NCBI GenBank assembly: GCA_002748755.1
Contig: PDTD01000012.1
Span: forward strand, 1-64,000
Direction: 5' to 3'
DNA: 64,000 nt
From: Desulfobulbus propionicus
GTDB lineage: Bacteria; Desulfobacterota; Desulfobulbia; Desulfobulbales; Desulfobulbaceae
Below the pieces are notes generated by a model. That model was not told where the DNA came from. It saw only the letters and a list, made by a program, of their open reading frames with translations, and searched no databases. Positions 55,187 through 63,215 of this stretch are shown in pieces. The translations under genes and the position numbers were made by a program. Within the stretch, counting starts at the first letter, position 1, and every line of letters begins with the position of its first letter.

Positions 55187-56521
55187 CTACCGGCTGCCAA
55201 CAAGAGTAAGGCTTTTAATAATGAACAGGGCTGTCCGCAATTGGTTGTCCTGCGCCAACCGCCTGGCAGCGAGCGCTTGTGCTTCCTGTTCCTTATTCAA
55301 TTCCAACTCTTGGGTATCATCTGACGGCCTATCATCTGCTTTTGCGTCATTGACAAAATGACCTGGCAGATCCTTTTCCTTGATGTGGTTCTCCTGCTGG
55401 TCCGTTTCCTTTTGACTTTCGGCCTTGTTGAAGGGCACCGTGAGATCGGGTTGGATGCCTGTTGCCTGGATGGAATCACCACTGGGCGTATAATACCTGG
55501 CTGTTGTCAGACGTATACCTGCCCCGCCGGGGATAGGCAGGACTGTTTGCACTGATCCTTTACCAAAGGTACTTGTTCCCAGGATAATGGCTCTTTTATG
55601 ATCCTGGAGTGCACCGGCAACAATTTCAGCACCACTGGCAGAGCCGTCGTTGACCAAAACGACCAGGGGGTATGTGTTTTCGGACCCGGTGCTGTGCGCC
55701 TCATACGTCATTTGTTCCTGGCCGTGGCGTCCTCGAGTGGAAACAAGCAGCCCCTGGTTTATGAAGATGTCGGAGATCTTGACAGCCTGATCCAATAAGC
55801 CGCCTGGATTATTACGTAGGTCCAGGACCATTCCTTGTATAGGTTTTTTTTTCTTTGCCTGGTTCAGTTGCTGGCGAAAATCACGAGTAGTGGTGGCCTG
55901 GAAATGGGAGATTCGCATGTACAGGATGCCAGGTTCCAACTCAAATGAGCGTACCGATTGGAGTGGAATGGTATCTCTTTCCAGTTCAATATCCCGCATC
56001 CCCTGCCAGGCTTTCCTATAAATGGACAGGACAACGGTTGTTCCCTTAAAGCCTCTGAGTTTTTGTACTGCTTCCATCAGTGAGAGGTTCTTAGTGATTT
56101 CCCCGTTAATGCGAATGATTTGGTCTCCAGGTTGAATACCCTTTTTTGCTGCCGGAGAGCCTTCGATGGGGGTAATGACGGTCAGAACATTATCTCGTAT
56201 GGTTATTTCCAGTCCGATACCGTTAAAGCTGCCCTGCGTCTCTTCTTGCAGATCTGCAAAGTCTTCCGAAGACATATATGCGGAGTGGGGGTCAAGGGCA
56301 CTTAACATGCCTTTGATGGCTCCGGTAATGACCTCTTCTGTGTCTATCTCGTCCACATATTGTTCTTGTAGCAGGTTGAGAATGTTGGCAAATGTCTCCA
56401 ACTGCTGGTAGGCGTCCCTGTTTTCAGTAGAATCATCGGCCGTAGCCGGGGTATAGGCAAACAGCGTCCAGGTGAGGACGACTAAAAGGAGTATGTAGAT
56501 TTGTTTATGAAAAGAGGACAT
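55187..56521 (-). CDS. ctpA: Carboxy-terminal processing protease (S41, CtpA)
   Basis: 444 residues from the ATG at 56521, followed by a signal peptide (FHKQIYILLLVVLTWTLFAYTPATA). ITGAIKGMLSALDPHSAYMSSEDF is the conserved cap/leader; the PDZ domain is ~85-165 (GIGLEITIRDNVLTVI, AAKKGIQPGDQIIRINGE); the S41 domain has MVLDLRNNPGGLLDQAVKISD, NDGSASGAEIVAGALQDHKRAI (Ser nucleophile in GSAS) and LGTSTFGKGSVQTV (the Lys base). It trims periplasmic proteins. Another start, 30 bases upstream, is possible. It belongs to the ftsE-ftsX-envC-ctpA gene string, but two repeat copies separate it from envC. Confidence 0.94.
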   Translation of the reverse strand: MSSFHKQIYILLLVVLTWTLFAYTPATADDSTENRDAYQQLETFANILNLLQEQYVDEIDTEEVITGAIKGMLSALDPHSAYMSSEDFADLQEETQGSFNGIGLEITIRDNVLTVITPIEGSPAAKKGIQPGDQIIRINGEITKNLSLMEAVQKLRGFKGTTVVLSIYRKAWQGMRDIELERDTIPLQSVRSFELEPGILYMRISHFQATTTRDFRQQLNQAKKKKPIQGMVLDLRNNPGGLLDQAVKISDIFINQGLLVSTRGRHGQEQMTYEAHSTGSENTYPLVVLVNDGSASGAEIVAGALQDHKRAIILGTSTFGKGSVQTVLPIPGGAGIRLTTARYYTPSGDSIQATGIQPDLTVPFNKAESQKETDQQENHIKEKDLPGHFVNDAKADDRPSDDTQELELNKEQEAQALAARRLAQDNQLRTALFIIKSLTLVGSR

Positions 56522-56602
56522 GAGACAGCCTGGAGGAAAAAGGAGCTTCATTTTCTGTCGTGGCCCGCGCCATACATTAACACTATGCTGACAGGTCCGG
56601 TC

Positions 56603-56829
56603 TCGCCTCGGATTACTCATCAGCTCAGGCGATGCCAAGTTCGGTAGTCTTTGAGTAACTCAGTATTCTTGGGTGTCTGGGTTTTAAAAAATCTGCTGAA
56701 GATGGTACCGCATGGGCTGAGTGTTGGCGCACAGTTTGTAGAAATTTGAGCCCGCTCACGGAAAAAATATCTACTTGTTTTTATGTGTTTTTCTCAAAAA
56801 AGACAATATATTCATGAGAGATCCGGGCA
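56603..56829 (-). repeat. Dispersed 225-bp repeat, copy J
   Basis: Reverse copy, 227 bases, from TCGCCTCGGATTACTCATCA to TTCATGAGAGATCCGGGCA. It shares the derived block GGTACCGCATGGGCTGAGTG with copy K next to it, but not with the others, so J and K are sister copies. It lies 82 bases upstream of the ctpA start. Confidence 0.9.
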
Positions 56830-56987
56830 GGGAGAATTGAATCGTGCACGGAGCCCTCTGCTGCGGCATCAGTACGTATACTGAAGCGGACGATTTAAAA
56901 CGTAGTACAACATTTTAAAGTAACTGGAAACAGAGAGTGTGGCAATGTATTTTTTACAGGGCCTGTGTCGTGGGTTGCAAGCATGCC

Positions 56988-57210
56988 TCGCCCGGATTGC
57001 TCATCGGCTCAGGCGGTGCCAGGATGGGCAGTTTTTGGCCCTTCATTCCACTTGGGTACTGGGTTTTACAAAGACTGCCGAAGATGGTACCGCATGGGCT
57101 GAGTGTTGGTGCCCTTGTTGTTGAAATGTGAGCCCGCCCATGGACAGCACATCCATCTGTTTTGTCTCTTTTTTCTCACATGAGACAACAAGGTCGTGGG
57201 AAATCCGTGT
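56988..57210 (-). repeat. Dispersed 225-bp repeat, copy K
   Basis: Reverse copy, 223 bases, from TCGCCCGGATTGCTCATCGG to GTGGGAAATCCGTGTTCG. It carries the same derived segment as copy J (GGGTTTTACAAAGACTGC versus GGGTTTTAAAAAATCTGC). It ends 30 bases before the envC stop. J and K together form most of the 718-base gap between envC and ctpA. Confidence 0.9.
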
Positions 57211-57239
57211 TCGTGTGGATGGTGGAACCTCCAGAAGAC

Positions 57240-58406
57240 CTATTCGGAGGAGAATGCGTCGGGACACAGCCAGGGGAGCGGGTCTTCGGCTGTGGTTCCT
57301 TTGCGTATTTCAAAATAGAGTCCCCGGCCAAAAAGGGTGGCTATGTCGCCGGTTGTGGCGATGACCTGTTCCCGCTGCACGGTGTCGCCCTGTTGCACTA
57401 CAAAGTTCTCCAGTCTTGAGGTCACGGTAAAATAATTATAGCCATGGTCGATGATAATAGTCCTGCCGTAGCCTCGCATATACCCGGCAAAAATAACCTT
57501 GCCGGCTAAGACGGCATGTACCTTTGCCCCATCCCTTGTCTTGATGGTTATGCCTTGTGATACCTTTTTTTGCAAAGAATCACTGTCTTCCTTGCCGAAA
57601 CGGGAAAGCAGGATACCTTTTGCAGGCGGTTGCAGCGTCCCCATGTTGCGTACAAATACTTTTTTCTTGTTTTCTTCTTTCTTTTGCAGCCTGGCAATCT
57701 GAGCGGTAAGATCCTGCTCCGCTTTCCGCATTTCTTTCAAAGCCAGTTGATAGAGACTTTTTTCTGTTTTTGCTTTTTGCAGGAGCTGGTTTTTTTGCCT
57801 GGAAATATACAGCAGGGTCTTTTTTTCCTCTTCTGCGTTATGCAGAAAACTTTCCTGTACGCTTTTTTCCAGCTCATGGGCCTGCTTGGCCTGGAGAATG
57901 GACTGTTTTCTTTTTCGATACGCGCTGAAAACAGTGCTGTCATAGGAGACTAAATGTTGAAAGGAGTCATTAAATATAAGGAGGTCCGGGATGGATGTAC
58001 TGGAAAAGGCAATCCGTAAGAAACCATTGTTGCCCATGAGATAATATGCTCGCAAACGTTTTTCCAAATGGGCTTGCAGAGCTTTTTTTTCCGCATGAAT
58101 GGCATCGATTTCAGCCGCCCGGCTCTCAATGAGTCTTTCCTGCTCTCTAATTTTGTCCTGGATGGCCAGAACTTTTTCCTGTTGTGCAGCTATGTTGTCA
58201 TCTAACCGTTCAAGCTGGTCCAGCAGGCTGGTCTGTTTGCGATCACTGTCCTGTATTTTAGCGCTTTGATACTTCATTTCCTTGTGGAGCTTGCTGATAG
58301 TCAGCCTATGGCGCTTAATGGGCTGGGATTCCCCTGCCAGACAGTGGGAGGTTTCTGGGCAGCCAGCAAGGGTTGGTATGATAAGGAGAAGGGGTATCAG
58401 GCGCAT
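57240..58406 (-). CDS. envC: EnvC-like amidase activator (degenerate M23 domain)
   Basis: 388 residues from the ATG at 58406. A signal peptide with a lipobox-like end (LLLIIPTLAGC) is followed by a long coiled coil (~40-250) with many Lys/Glu/Gln. The C-terminal LytM-type domain (AKVHAVLAGKVIFAGYMRGYGRTIIIDHGYNYFTV) is recognisable, but its zinc ligands are lost: the usual HLHFE reads GLYFEIRK and the first His site is changed. That is what EnvC shows: no hydrolase activity, but activation of cell-wall amidases at division under FtsEX. It starts about 10 bases after ftsX. Confidence 0.9.
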   Translation of the reverse strand: MRLIPLLLIIPTLAGCPETSHCLAGESQPIKRHRLTISKLHKEMKYQSAKIQDSDRKQTSLLDQLERLDDNIAAQQEKVLAIQDKIREQERLIESRAAEIDAIHAEKKALQAHLEKRLRAYYLMGNNGFLRIAFSSTSIPDLLIFNDSFQHLVSYDSTVFSAYRKRKQSILQAKQAHELEKSVQESFLHNAEEEKKTLLYISRQKNQLLQKAKTEKSLYQLALKEMRKAEQDLTAQIARLQKKEENKKKVFVRNMGTLQPPAKGILLSRFGKEDSDSLQKKVSQGITIKTRDGAKVHAVLAGKVIFAGYMRGYGRTIIIDHGYNYFTVTSRLENFVVQQGDTVQREQVIATTGDIATLFGRGLYFEIRKGTTAEDPLPWLCPDAFSSE

Positions 58407-58416
58407 GAGGATCGAC

Positions 58417-59322
58417 TTACAGGTTGACCATTTTTCGTGTTGAAGAAAAGCTACCCAGTGAGCAGAGCAGGGTGGCAGCACAGATAAGCAGGACAACGGA
58501 CTGCATGGAGAGAAAGGTGAAGGGAAAAAAACGAAACAAAGTCGCTCCGGTAAATCGCAGATCTATCCAGGAGTAGAGCAGAAAGAGAGCCCAGACTCCC
58601 AGACCTGCTCCCAGCAGCCCCTGCATTGCTCCTTCAATGAGAAAGGGGGTGCGGATATAGTTATTAGTTGCCCCCACCAGTCGAAGCAAATCCAATTCTT
58701 TTTTCCGGGCCAGTAAGGTCAAGCGAATGGTGTGTGCAACCATGAATGTCGTGGTCATAACAAGCAGGACTCCGGAAAGAACGACAATAATGCGAATAAT
58801 CTGGATGAATGAGTAGAAGCGTTCTATCCACTCCTTGCCATACTGTACCTTGAGAACGCCGGGCAGGGTCTGCAGATAATCCGAAAAGCGTTTAATTCTG
58901 GAAAGACTGTCCAGCGTTTTGAAAGGATAAATCTCTATGGAAGGCGGCAGAAAGGTTGTGGGAATATCAACGAGAATATCTTTGTCCTCTCCCAGCTGAT
59001 CGCTGAATCTGTCAAAGGCCTCGGTTCTGGAGAAAAAGACAATTTTTTCCACCTGATCAAATTTGAGGATTTTTCGCCGATACTCTTCCTTGAGAGGGGG
59101 AGTCGGCTCCTCATCCAGGTAGATCACCAGCCGAAGGTCATCACCAAGTTTCTGGCTGACCTGCATGGCGTTAATATAAATGAGATAGAAGAAAGAAAAA
59201 ATCAAGACCGACAGGGCGACGGTGACAAGGGTCATGAACTGGGATTTCCAGGTCAGCTGCATGTTGCGGCCTGTATGGCGCAGGGCTGTTGAAACGAGGC
59301 TCATAGTTAACTGATTGCTCAA
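58417..59322 (-). CDS. ftsX: Cell division protein FtsX
   Basis: 301 residues: a first helix (FMTLVTVALSVLIFSFFYLIYINA), a large periplasmic loop (~60-175) with the usual LRLVIYLDEEPTPPLKEEY start, then three helices (IIVVLSGVLLVMTTTFMVAHTIRLTLLA, LGVWALFLLYSW, SVVLLICAATLLCSLGSF). RKKELDLLRLVGATNNYIRTPFLIEGAMQGLLGAGLG is the conserved coupling segment contacted by FtsE. FtsEX signals through EnvC to switch on septal murein amidases. Its start overlaps the ftsE stop by 4 bases (ATGA). Confidence 0.95.
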   Translation of the reverse strand: MSNQLTMSLVSTALRHTGRNMQLTWKSQFMTLVTVALSVLIFSFFYLIYINAMQVSQKLGDDLRLVIYLDEEPTPPLKEEYRRKILKFDQVEKIVFFSRTEAFDRFSDQLGEDKDILVDIPTTFLPPSIEIYPFKTLDSLSRIKRFSDYLQTLPGVLKVQYGKEWIERFYSFIQIIRIIVVLSGVLLVMTTTFMVAHTIRLTLLARKKELDLLRLVGATNNYIRTPFLIEGAMQGLLGAGLGVWALFLLYSWIDLRFTGATLFRFFPFTFLSMQSVVLLICAATLLCSLGSFSSTRKMVNL

Positions 59323-60068
59323 TAGGATTGAATAGTGTTGGCCGTCTCGTACTGGATGCCGTCGGGCTGCGGGGCTGCACGTACGTTCTCAACTTGCCGA
59401 CCATACCTGAGTTCTATAATCCTGCGTCCCCCCTGCTGGTAAATATCTCTGTCGTGTGTTGCGATGAGCAGGGTCGTCCCCTTGTTATTCATCTCGTTGA
59501 AAAGGTCCATGACACGCCCAGTCGTTTCCGCATCCAGGTTTCCGGTGGGCTCATCAGCAAGAATAATGTCAGGTTGATTGGCCACGGCCCGGGCAATGGT
59601 GACCCGCTGTTGTTCTCCTCTGGAAAGTTCGGCTGCAAGGGTATGTTTTTTTGCGGAAAGACCGAGTCGTATCAGAAGTTCCTTGGTCCTTTTGTGAATG
59701 AAGGAACGCTTGCGGTATACGACTTCCATGGCTATGGCAATATTGGCGGCCACAGTCCTCTCCGGAAGAAGTTTGAAATCCTGGTAAACCATACCGATTT
59801 TTCGGCGAAGTCTATAGAGCCTGTTTCGGGGTATTTTGGCAATATCCAGGCCAGCCACTTCGATCATGCCTTTGGTCGGTTTTTCTATCCTGCTGATCAG
59901 TTTGAGCAGGGTGGTTTTCCCTGAACCGCTGCGGCCGATAAGATAGACCATCTCACCTTTGTTGATTGAGAAGGTTACGTCTTCGAGGGCATGGACATCC
60001 GGGTTATAGGTTTTGGAAACCTTGATGAGGTCCATCATGGGCTGTGTGGGGTTGCTCGTTTGCGTCAT
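59319..60068 (-). CDS. ftsE: Cell division ATP-binding protein FtsE
   Basis: 249 residues from the ATG at 60068 (an ATG 10 codons later is closer to the usual FtsE length, a start at 60128 gives 20 more). GRSGSGKTTLLKLI is Walker A, MVYQDFKLLPERTVAANI the Q-loop region, LSRGEQQRVTIARAVANQPDIILADEPTGNLD the signature and Walker B, and IATHDRDI the switch His. This is the ATPase partner of FtsX. The signature reads LSRGEQQ in place of LSGGQQQ, normal for FtsE. It heads the gene string, with a 400-base upstream region. Confidence 0.94.
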   Translation of the reverse strand: MTQTSNPTQPMMDLIKVSKTYNPDVHALEDVTFSINKGEMVYLIGRSGSGKTTLLKLISRIEKPTKGMIEVAGLDIAKIPRNRLYRLRRKIGMVYQDFKLLPERTVAANIAIAMEVVYRKRSFIHKRTKELLIRLGLSAKKHTLAAELSRGEQQRVTIARAVANQPDIILADEPTGNLDAETTGRVMDLFNEMNNKGTTLLIATHDRDIYQQGGRRIIELRYGRQVENVRAAPQPDGIQYETANTIQSY

Positions 60069-60465
60069 CTCTTCAGTATCAGATTCTACCAGGATAAGGA
60101 GTAGCTCGTGCGTCTTTGCTGATAGCATACCTAAATCTTATTTTTTTTTCAGGTTTTTATTGCATTGCAAAGGGCGGAGGCGTTAGTAAAAGGGATGAAA
60201 AGAAGAAGCCAAAAACTACCTGGACACCAACATGTTGGTCCTCTCTGTTTGCAGCTCCGCATTTTTTACGGGCTTGGCCTACAGATCAAAAGATCGTATT
60301 TGGCTGCAGATCATTTTTTCTACTTAATTGTTTTTATATTATATTTTTTTATTTTCTACAAATCTTTATGAGGAGTTCAGGCTGGTGCGCCTGGGCGGGA
60401 GATGATGGGCGCTTCATAAGAGGGCGCTGTGAGAAGATGCAACATCAGTTGCTGTGGGGAGATGT
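60069..60465. other. Divergent intergenic region between ftsE and gph
   Basis: About 395 bases, A/T-rich in the middle (TTTTTATATTATATTTTTTT near 60331-60350) where a promoter could lie, but no pair of boxes convinces me. The short plus-strand frames (60116-60484, 60165-60371) have no motifs. Confidence 0.4.
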
Positions 60466-61137
60466 ATGCACTACAAGGCAGTGATTTTCGATCTTGATGG
60501 GACCTTGCTCGACACACTTCAAGACCTTGCCGATGCGGCCAATCAGGCTCTGGCGGATCTGGGTTTTCCCAGGCACCCGGTCGATGCCTACCGGTTCTTT
60601 GTTGGCAGTGGCCTGAACACCCTGATTGTCCGAATACTGCCTGAGGGAAAGAGGGACGAGCAGACGCAAAGGCAGACCGTAGAGAGATTTAAACAACGGT
60701 ACAGGCAAAACTGGAAAGCGACATCTGCGCCCTATGTCGGGGTACCGGCAATGCTTGATCAGCTGCAAGCCAACGGGGTCAAGTTGTGTGTTCTTTCCAA
60801 TAAACCGCATGATTATACCACCCTCTGCGTGCAGGAACTGTTGCCTCAGTGGACTTTTTTTCAGGTTCTGGGACAACGATCGGGTGTACCGAAAAAACCT
60901 GATGCCCGGGGTGCTCTTGATATTGTCCATTGTCTGGGGCTTCAAAAAAGGGATATCCTCTATGTCGGAGACACAGCCATTGATATGCAGACAGCGGCAA
61001 ATGCCCAGTTGGACAGCGTTGGCGTATTATGGGGCTTTCGCTCTGCAGAAGAGTTACAGGCGGCAGGCGCTCGGTATTTGATCAGCTCACCAGAGGAACT
61101 TGTTGGCATCGTTAAATCTGGCCCGGATTTCTGTTGA
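60466..61137 (+). CDS. gph: Phosphoglycolate phosphatase-like HAD hydrolase
   Basis: 223 residues from the ATG at 60466, after GGGGAGATGT. HAD motifs: VIFDLDGTLLDTL (motif I, both catalytic Asp), VLSNKPHDYTT (motif II, Ser/Asn), KKPDARGAL (Lys, motif III) and ILYVGDTAIDMQTAANAQLDSVGVLWGF (motif IV). It resembles Gph, which clears 2-phosphoglycolate after DNA repair. The last six residues (SGPDFC) and the TGA stop are encoded within the left end of repeat copy L, so the natural C-terminus was probably altered when the element arrived. Confidence 0.9.
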   Translation: MHYKAVIFDLDGTLLDTLQDLADAANQALADLGFPRHPVDAYRFFVGSGLNTLIVRILPEGKRDEQTQRQTVERFKQRYRQNWKATSAPYVGVPAMLDQLQANGVKLCVLSNKPHDYTTLCVQELLPQWTFFQVLGQRSGVPKKPDARGALDIVHCLGLQKRDILYVGDTAIDMQTAANAQLDSVGVLWGFRSAEELQAAGARYLISSPEELVGIVKSGPDFC

Positions 61138-61343
61138 ACAACTTTTCTCGGTTGAAAAAAGGGAAAAAAACGGATGGGTGCGCTGTCCTTGAGCCGGTTC
61201 ACATTTCGACAAATTGTACCCCAACGCTTAGGCCAGGCGGTCCCGTCTTTGGCAGTATTTTAGTAGCCCATATATCCAAGGAGAATGGGTTTATAGTAAC
61301 TCCTGTACCTGGCACCACCTGAGCTGAGGAGAGTTTCGGTCTA
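61119..61343 (+). repeat. Dispersed 225-bp repeat, copy L
   Basis: Forward copy, 225 bases, starting TGGCCCGGATTTCTGTTGAA and ending GAGAGTTTCGGTCTA. Its first 19 bases encode the final gph codons and stop. AGGCCAGGCGGTCCCGTCTT and TGTACCTGGCACCACCTGAG are the long-stem arms. It lies between gph and the DUF445 gene. Confidence 0.9.
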
Positions 61344-61517
61344 GATGATATGGTCGCTCCCGGATAGCATATCAAGAAAGTTGTTTCCTGGTCAAGGCGC
61401 AGGTCATACCGATGCCGACATCTCATCGAGGTATCCAGCAGCCAAGAGGCTGCGAAAAAATTGCTTGAACCCAAGCACCAAGTATCAACCCAAAGAGTAC
61501 ATACATACATACAGACA

Positions 61518-63116
61518 ATGTCAACTGATCTTTTTTCCCTGGCGACCTATGCCGGGCCACCGGTTATTGGTGCCTTTATCGGCTACCTGACCAACAAGGT
61601 CGCTATCCGTATGCTTTTCCGGCCCCTCAATCCCTGGCATGTTTTCGGTATCCGGGTGCCTATGACCCCGGGCGTAATCCCTTCTCAGCGCTACCGTCTG
61701 GCGGATAATATCGGCGAAATGGTAGGTAATCATCTCTTGACCAGTACCGAGATTGGGGCAGCCCTTTCAACCGAGACATTTCAGCATCATCTGCAGACCA
61801 TCATAGGCTCGCACTTGGAGGAGGTGCTTGATACGGAGTTTGACTCCCTTGCGTCCTCTCTTTCTCAGCAGCACAAGGATATCGTTGAGCAGGCCGTTGC
61901 CCGGTTCAGCGAACAGGCTGCGATACGACTGAGCACCTATTTTCGTACACCTGAATGGGCAACAGCACTCGAGAATGGACTGGCTGAGTTGGCGGATAAG
62001 ACTACTCATGTCTCTGTGTCTGACTGTGTCGACAGAAAGAGCCGGGCAACCCTTTATGCCGCATTGGCACAGGTAATAAAACCAGCTCTCTGTAGCGCGG
62101 AAACAGAAGAGCAGGTAGGCAGGTTTGTGGCCCAATGGTTTGGAGAAGCCGTTCGGACTGGTAAGACCCTTAATGCGGTGTGCCCTGACGAGATCATCCG
62201 TCTGCTCCATCAAGCAGTTGAGGAGCAGGCACCGAATCTGCTCGACCTGCTGGGACGACAGCTAACAACTCCTGAGATACGCCAAAAAATAGTTCAGGGT
62301 GTGTTGGGTGCCGTTGATCATTTTATCGAGTCTCTTGGCCCCATGGGTGCCATGGCCAAGGGCTTTATCGATGCGGATACCTTGGAGCGGAGCATCGATG
62401 CCTACCTTCAGGGAAAAGAAGAAGAAATGCTCTCCTGGCTGCAAGAGCCCCAGTTGGTGGAAAAGGCCACCAAAGCATTGCACCGCCAGGTAGATTCCTT
62501 TTTGGGTCAAAGTTTTTCCCAGCTCTACCAGCAACTCGGTGCCCAGGGACTTGATAAGGTGTGCCGGGCACTGGCACGGGCTATACTCGCGCCGTTCACT
62601 TATCAGAGAGAGGTGGCACCGCTGGAGTCATTCATAGAGGAGGTATGTGAATCCTTTCTGCAGGAAGGCGCCTTGACCGTGGACCAGCTCTTGGGCAAGA
62701 GTTCGTCCTCAGATAAAGAGCACGGTTTTTCTCTGCAAGCCATTCTCCTTGCCTGGAGCCGATCTGACACCATTGAAAAGGTTCTCAGGCAGCTCATCAA
62801 TACATCCGGACGACGTTTGCTGGAGGTTCGGATAGGTAAGCTGTCGCCCATGGTGCATGCCTCATTCCAGCAGGCCATGGCCGAATACGCGATTGTAGCG
62901 CTGAACAGGATATTCCTCAAAGAGGTGCCGGGATTGGTCCAATCTCTGCAAATTAGTACACTGGTTACCGAAAAGATCAACACCTTGGATCTGCTTAAAC
63001 TGGAAAAGCTTCTGCTCTCTATAATGGAAGAGCAATTCAAGTACATCAATCTTTTTGGTGCTTTATTAGGATTTGTTATTGGTCTGATGAACCTATTTAT
63101 TCTTCATCTTAAGTAG
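61518..63116 (+). CDS. DUF445 membrane protein
   Basis: 532 residues from the ATG at 61518; a short (ACAT)3 tract precedes it, and the longer frame upstream does not fit. DUF445 begins with a membrane helix and GAFIGYLTNKVAIRMLFRPL, then IRVPMTPGVIPSQRYRLADNIGEMVGNHLLT, matching the family's opening block. The middle is a long helical, coiled-coil-rich region with short repeats of the DUF445 unit, and a second helix closes the C-terminus (LFGALLGFVIGLMNLFILHL). The protein is anchored at both ends; its role is unknown. It lies 100 bases before the psd gene on the same strand. Confidence 0.88.
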   Translation: MSTDLFSLATYAGPPVIGAFIGYLTNKVAIRMLFRPLNPWHVFGIRVPMTPGVIPSQRYRLADNIGEMVGNHLLTSTEIGAALSTETFQHHLQTIIGSHLEEVLDTEFDSLASSLSQQHKDIVEQAVARFSEQAAIRLSTYFRTPEWATALENGLAELADKTTHVSVSDCVDRKSRATLYAALAQVIKPALCSAETEEQVGRFVAQWFGEAVRTGKTLNAVCPDEIIRLLHQAVEEQAPNLLDLLGRQLTTPEIRQKIVQGVLGAVDHFIESLGPMGAMAKGFIDADTLERSIDAYLQGKEEEMLSWLQEPQLVEKATKALHRQVDSFLGQSFSQLYQQLGAQGLDKVCRALARAILAPFTYQREVAPLESFIEEVCESFLQEGALTVDQLLGKSSSSDKEHGFSLQAILLAWSRSDTIEKVLRQLINTSGRRLLEVRIGKLSPMVHASFQQAMAEYAIVALNRIFLKEVPGLVQSLQISTLVTEKINTLDLLKLEKLLLSIMEEQFKYINLFGALLGFVIGLMNLFILHLK

Positions 63117-63215
63117 CACAAGACTGATTCAGGATGGAACAGGAATAGGTAGTTGTTTTTTTTACTGATTAGCGACACCAAAAACACGTTCTTTTGAGAA
63201 GGTTTTTCTTTATTT

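Noticed and set aside
61497-61512. (ACAT) tract as a phase-variable start of the DUF445 gene
   Set aside because: Only about three and a half units, and it lies outside the coding region chosen; too short to argue for slippage.
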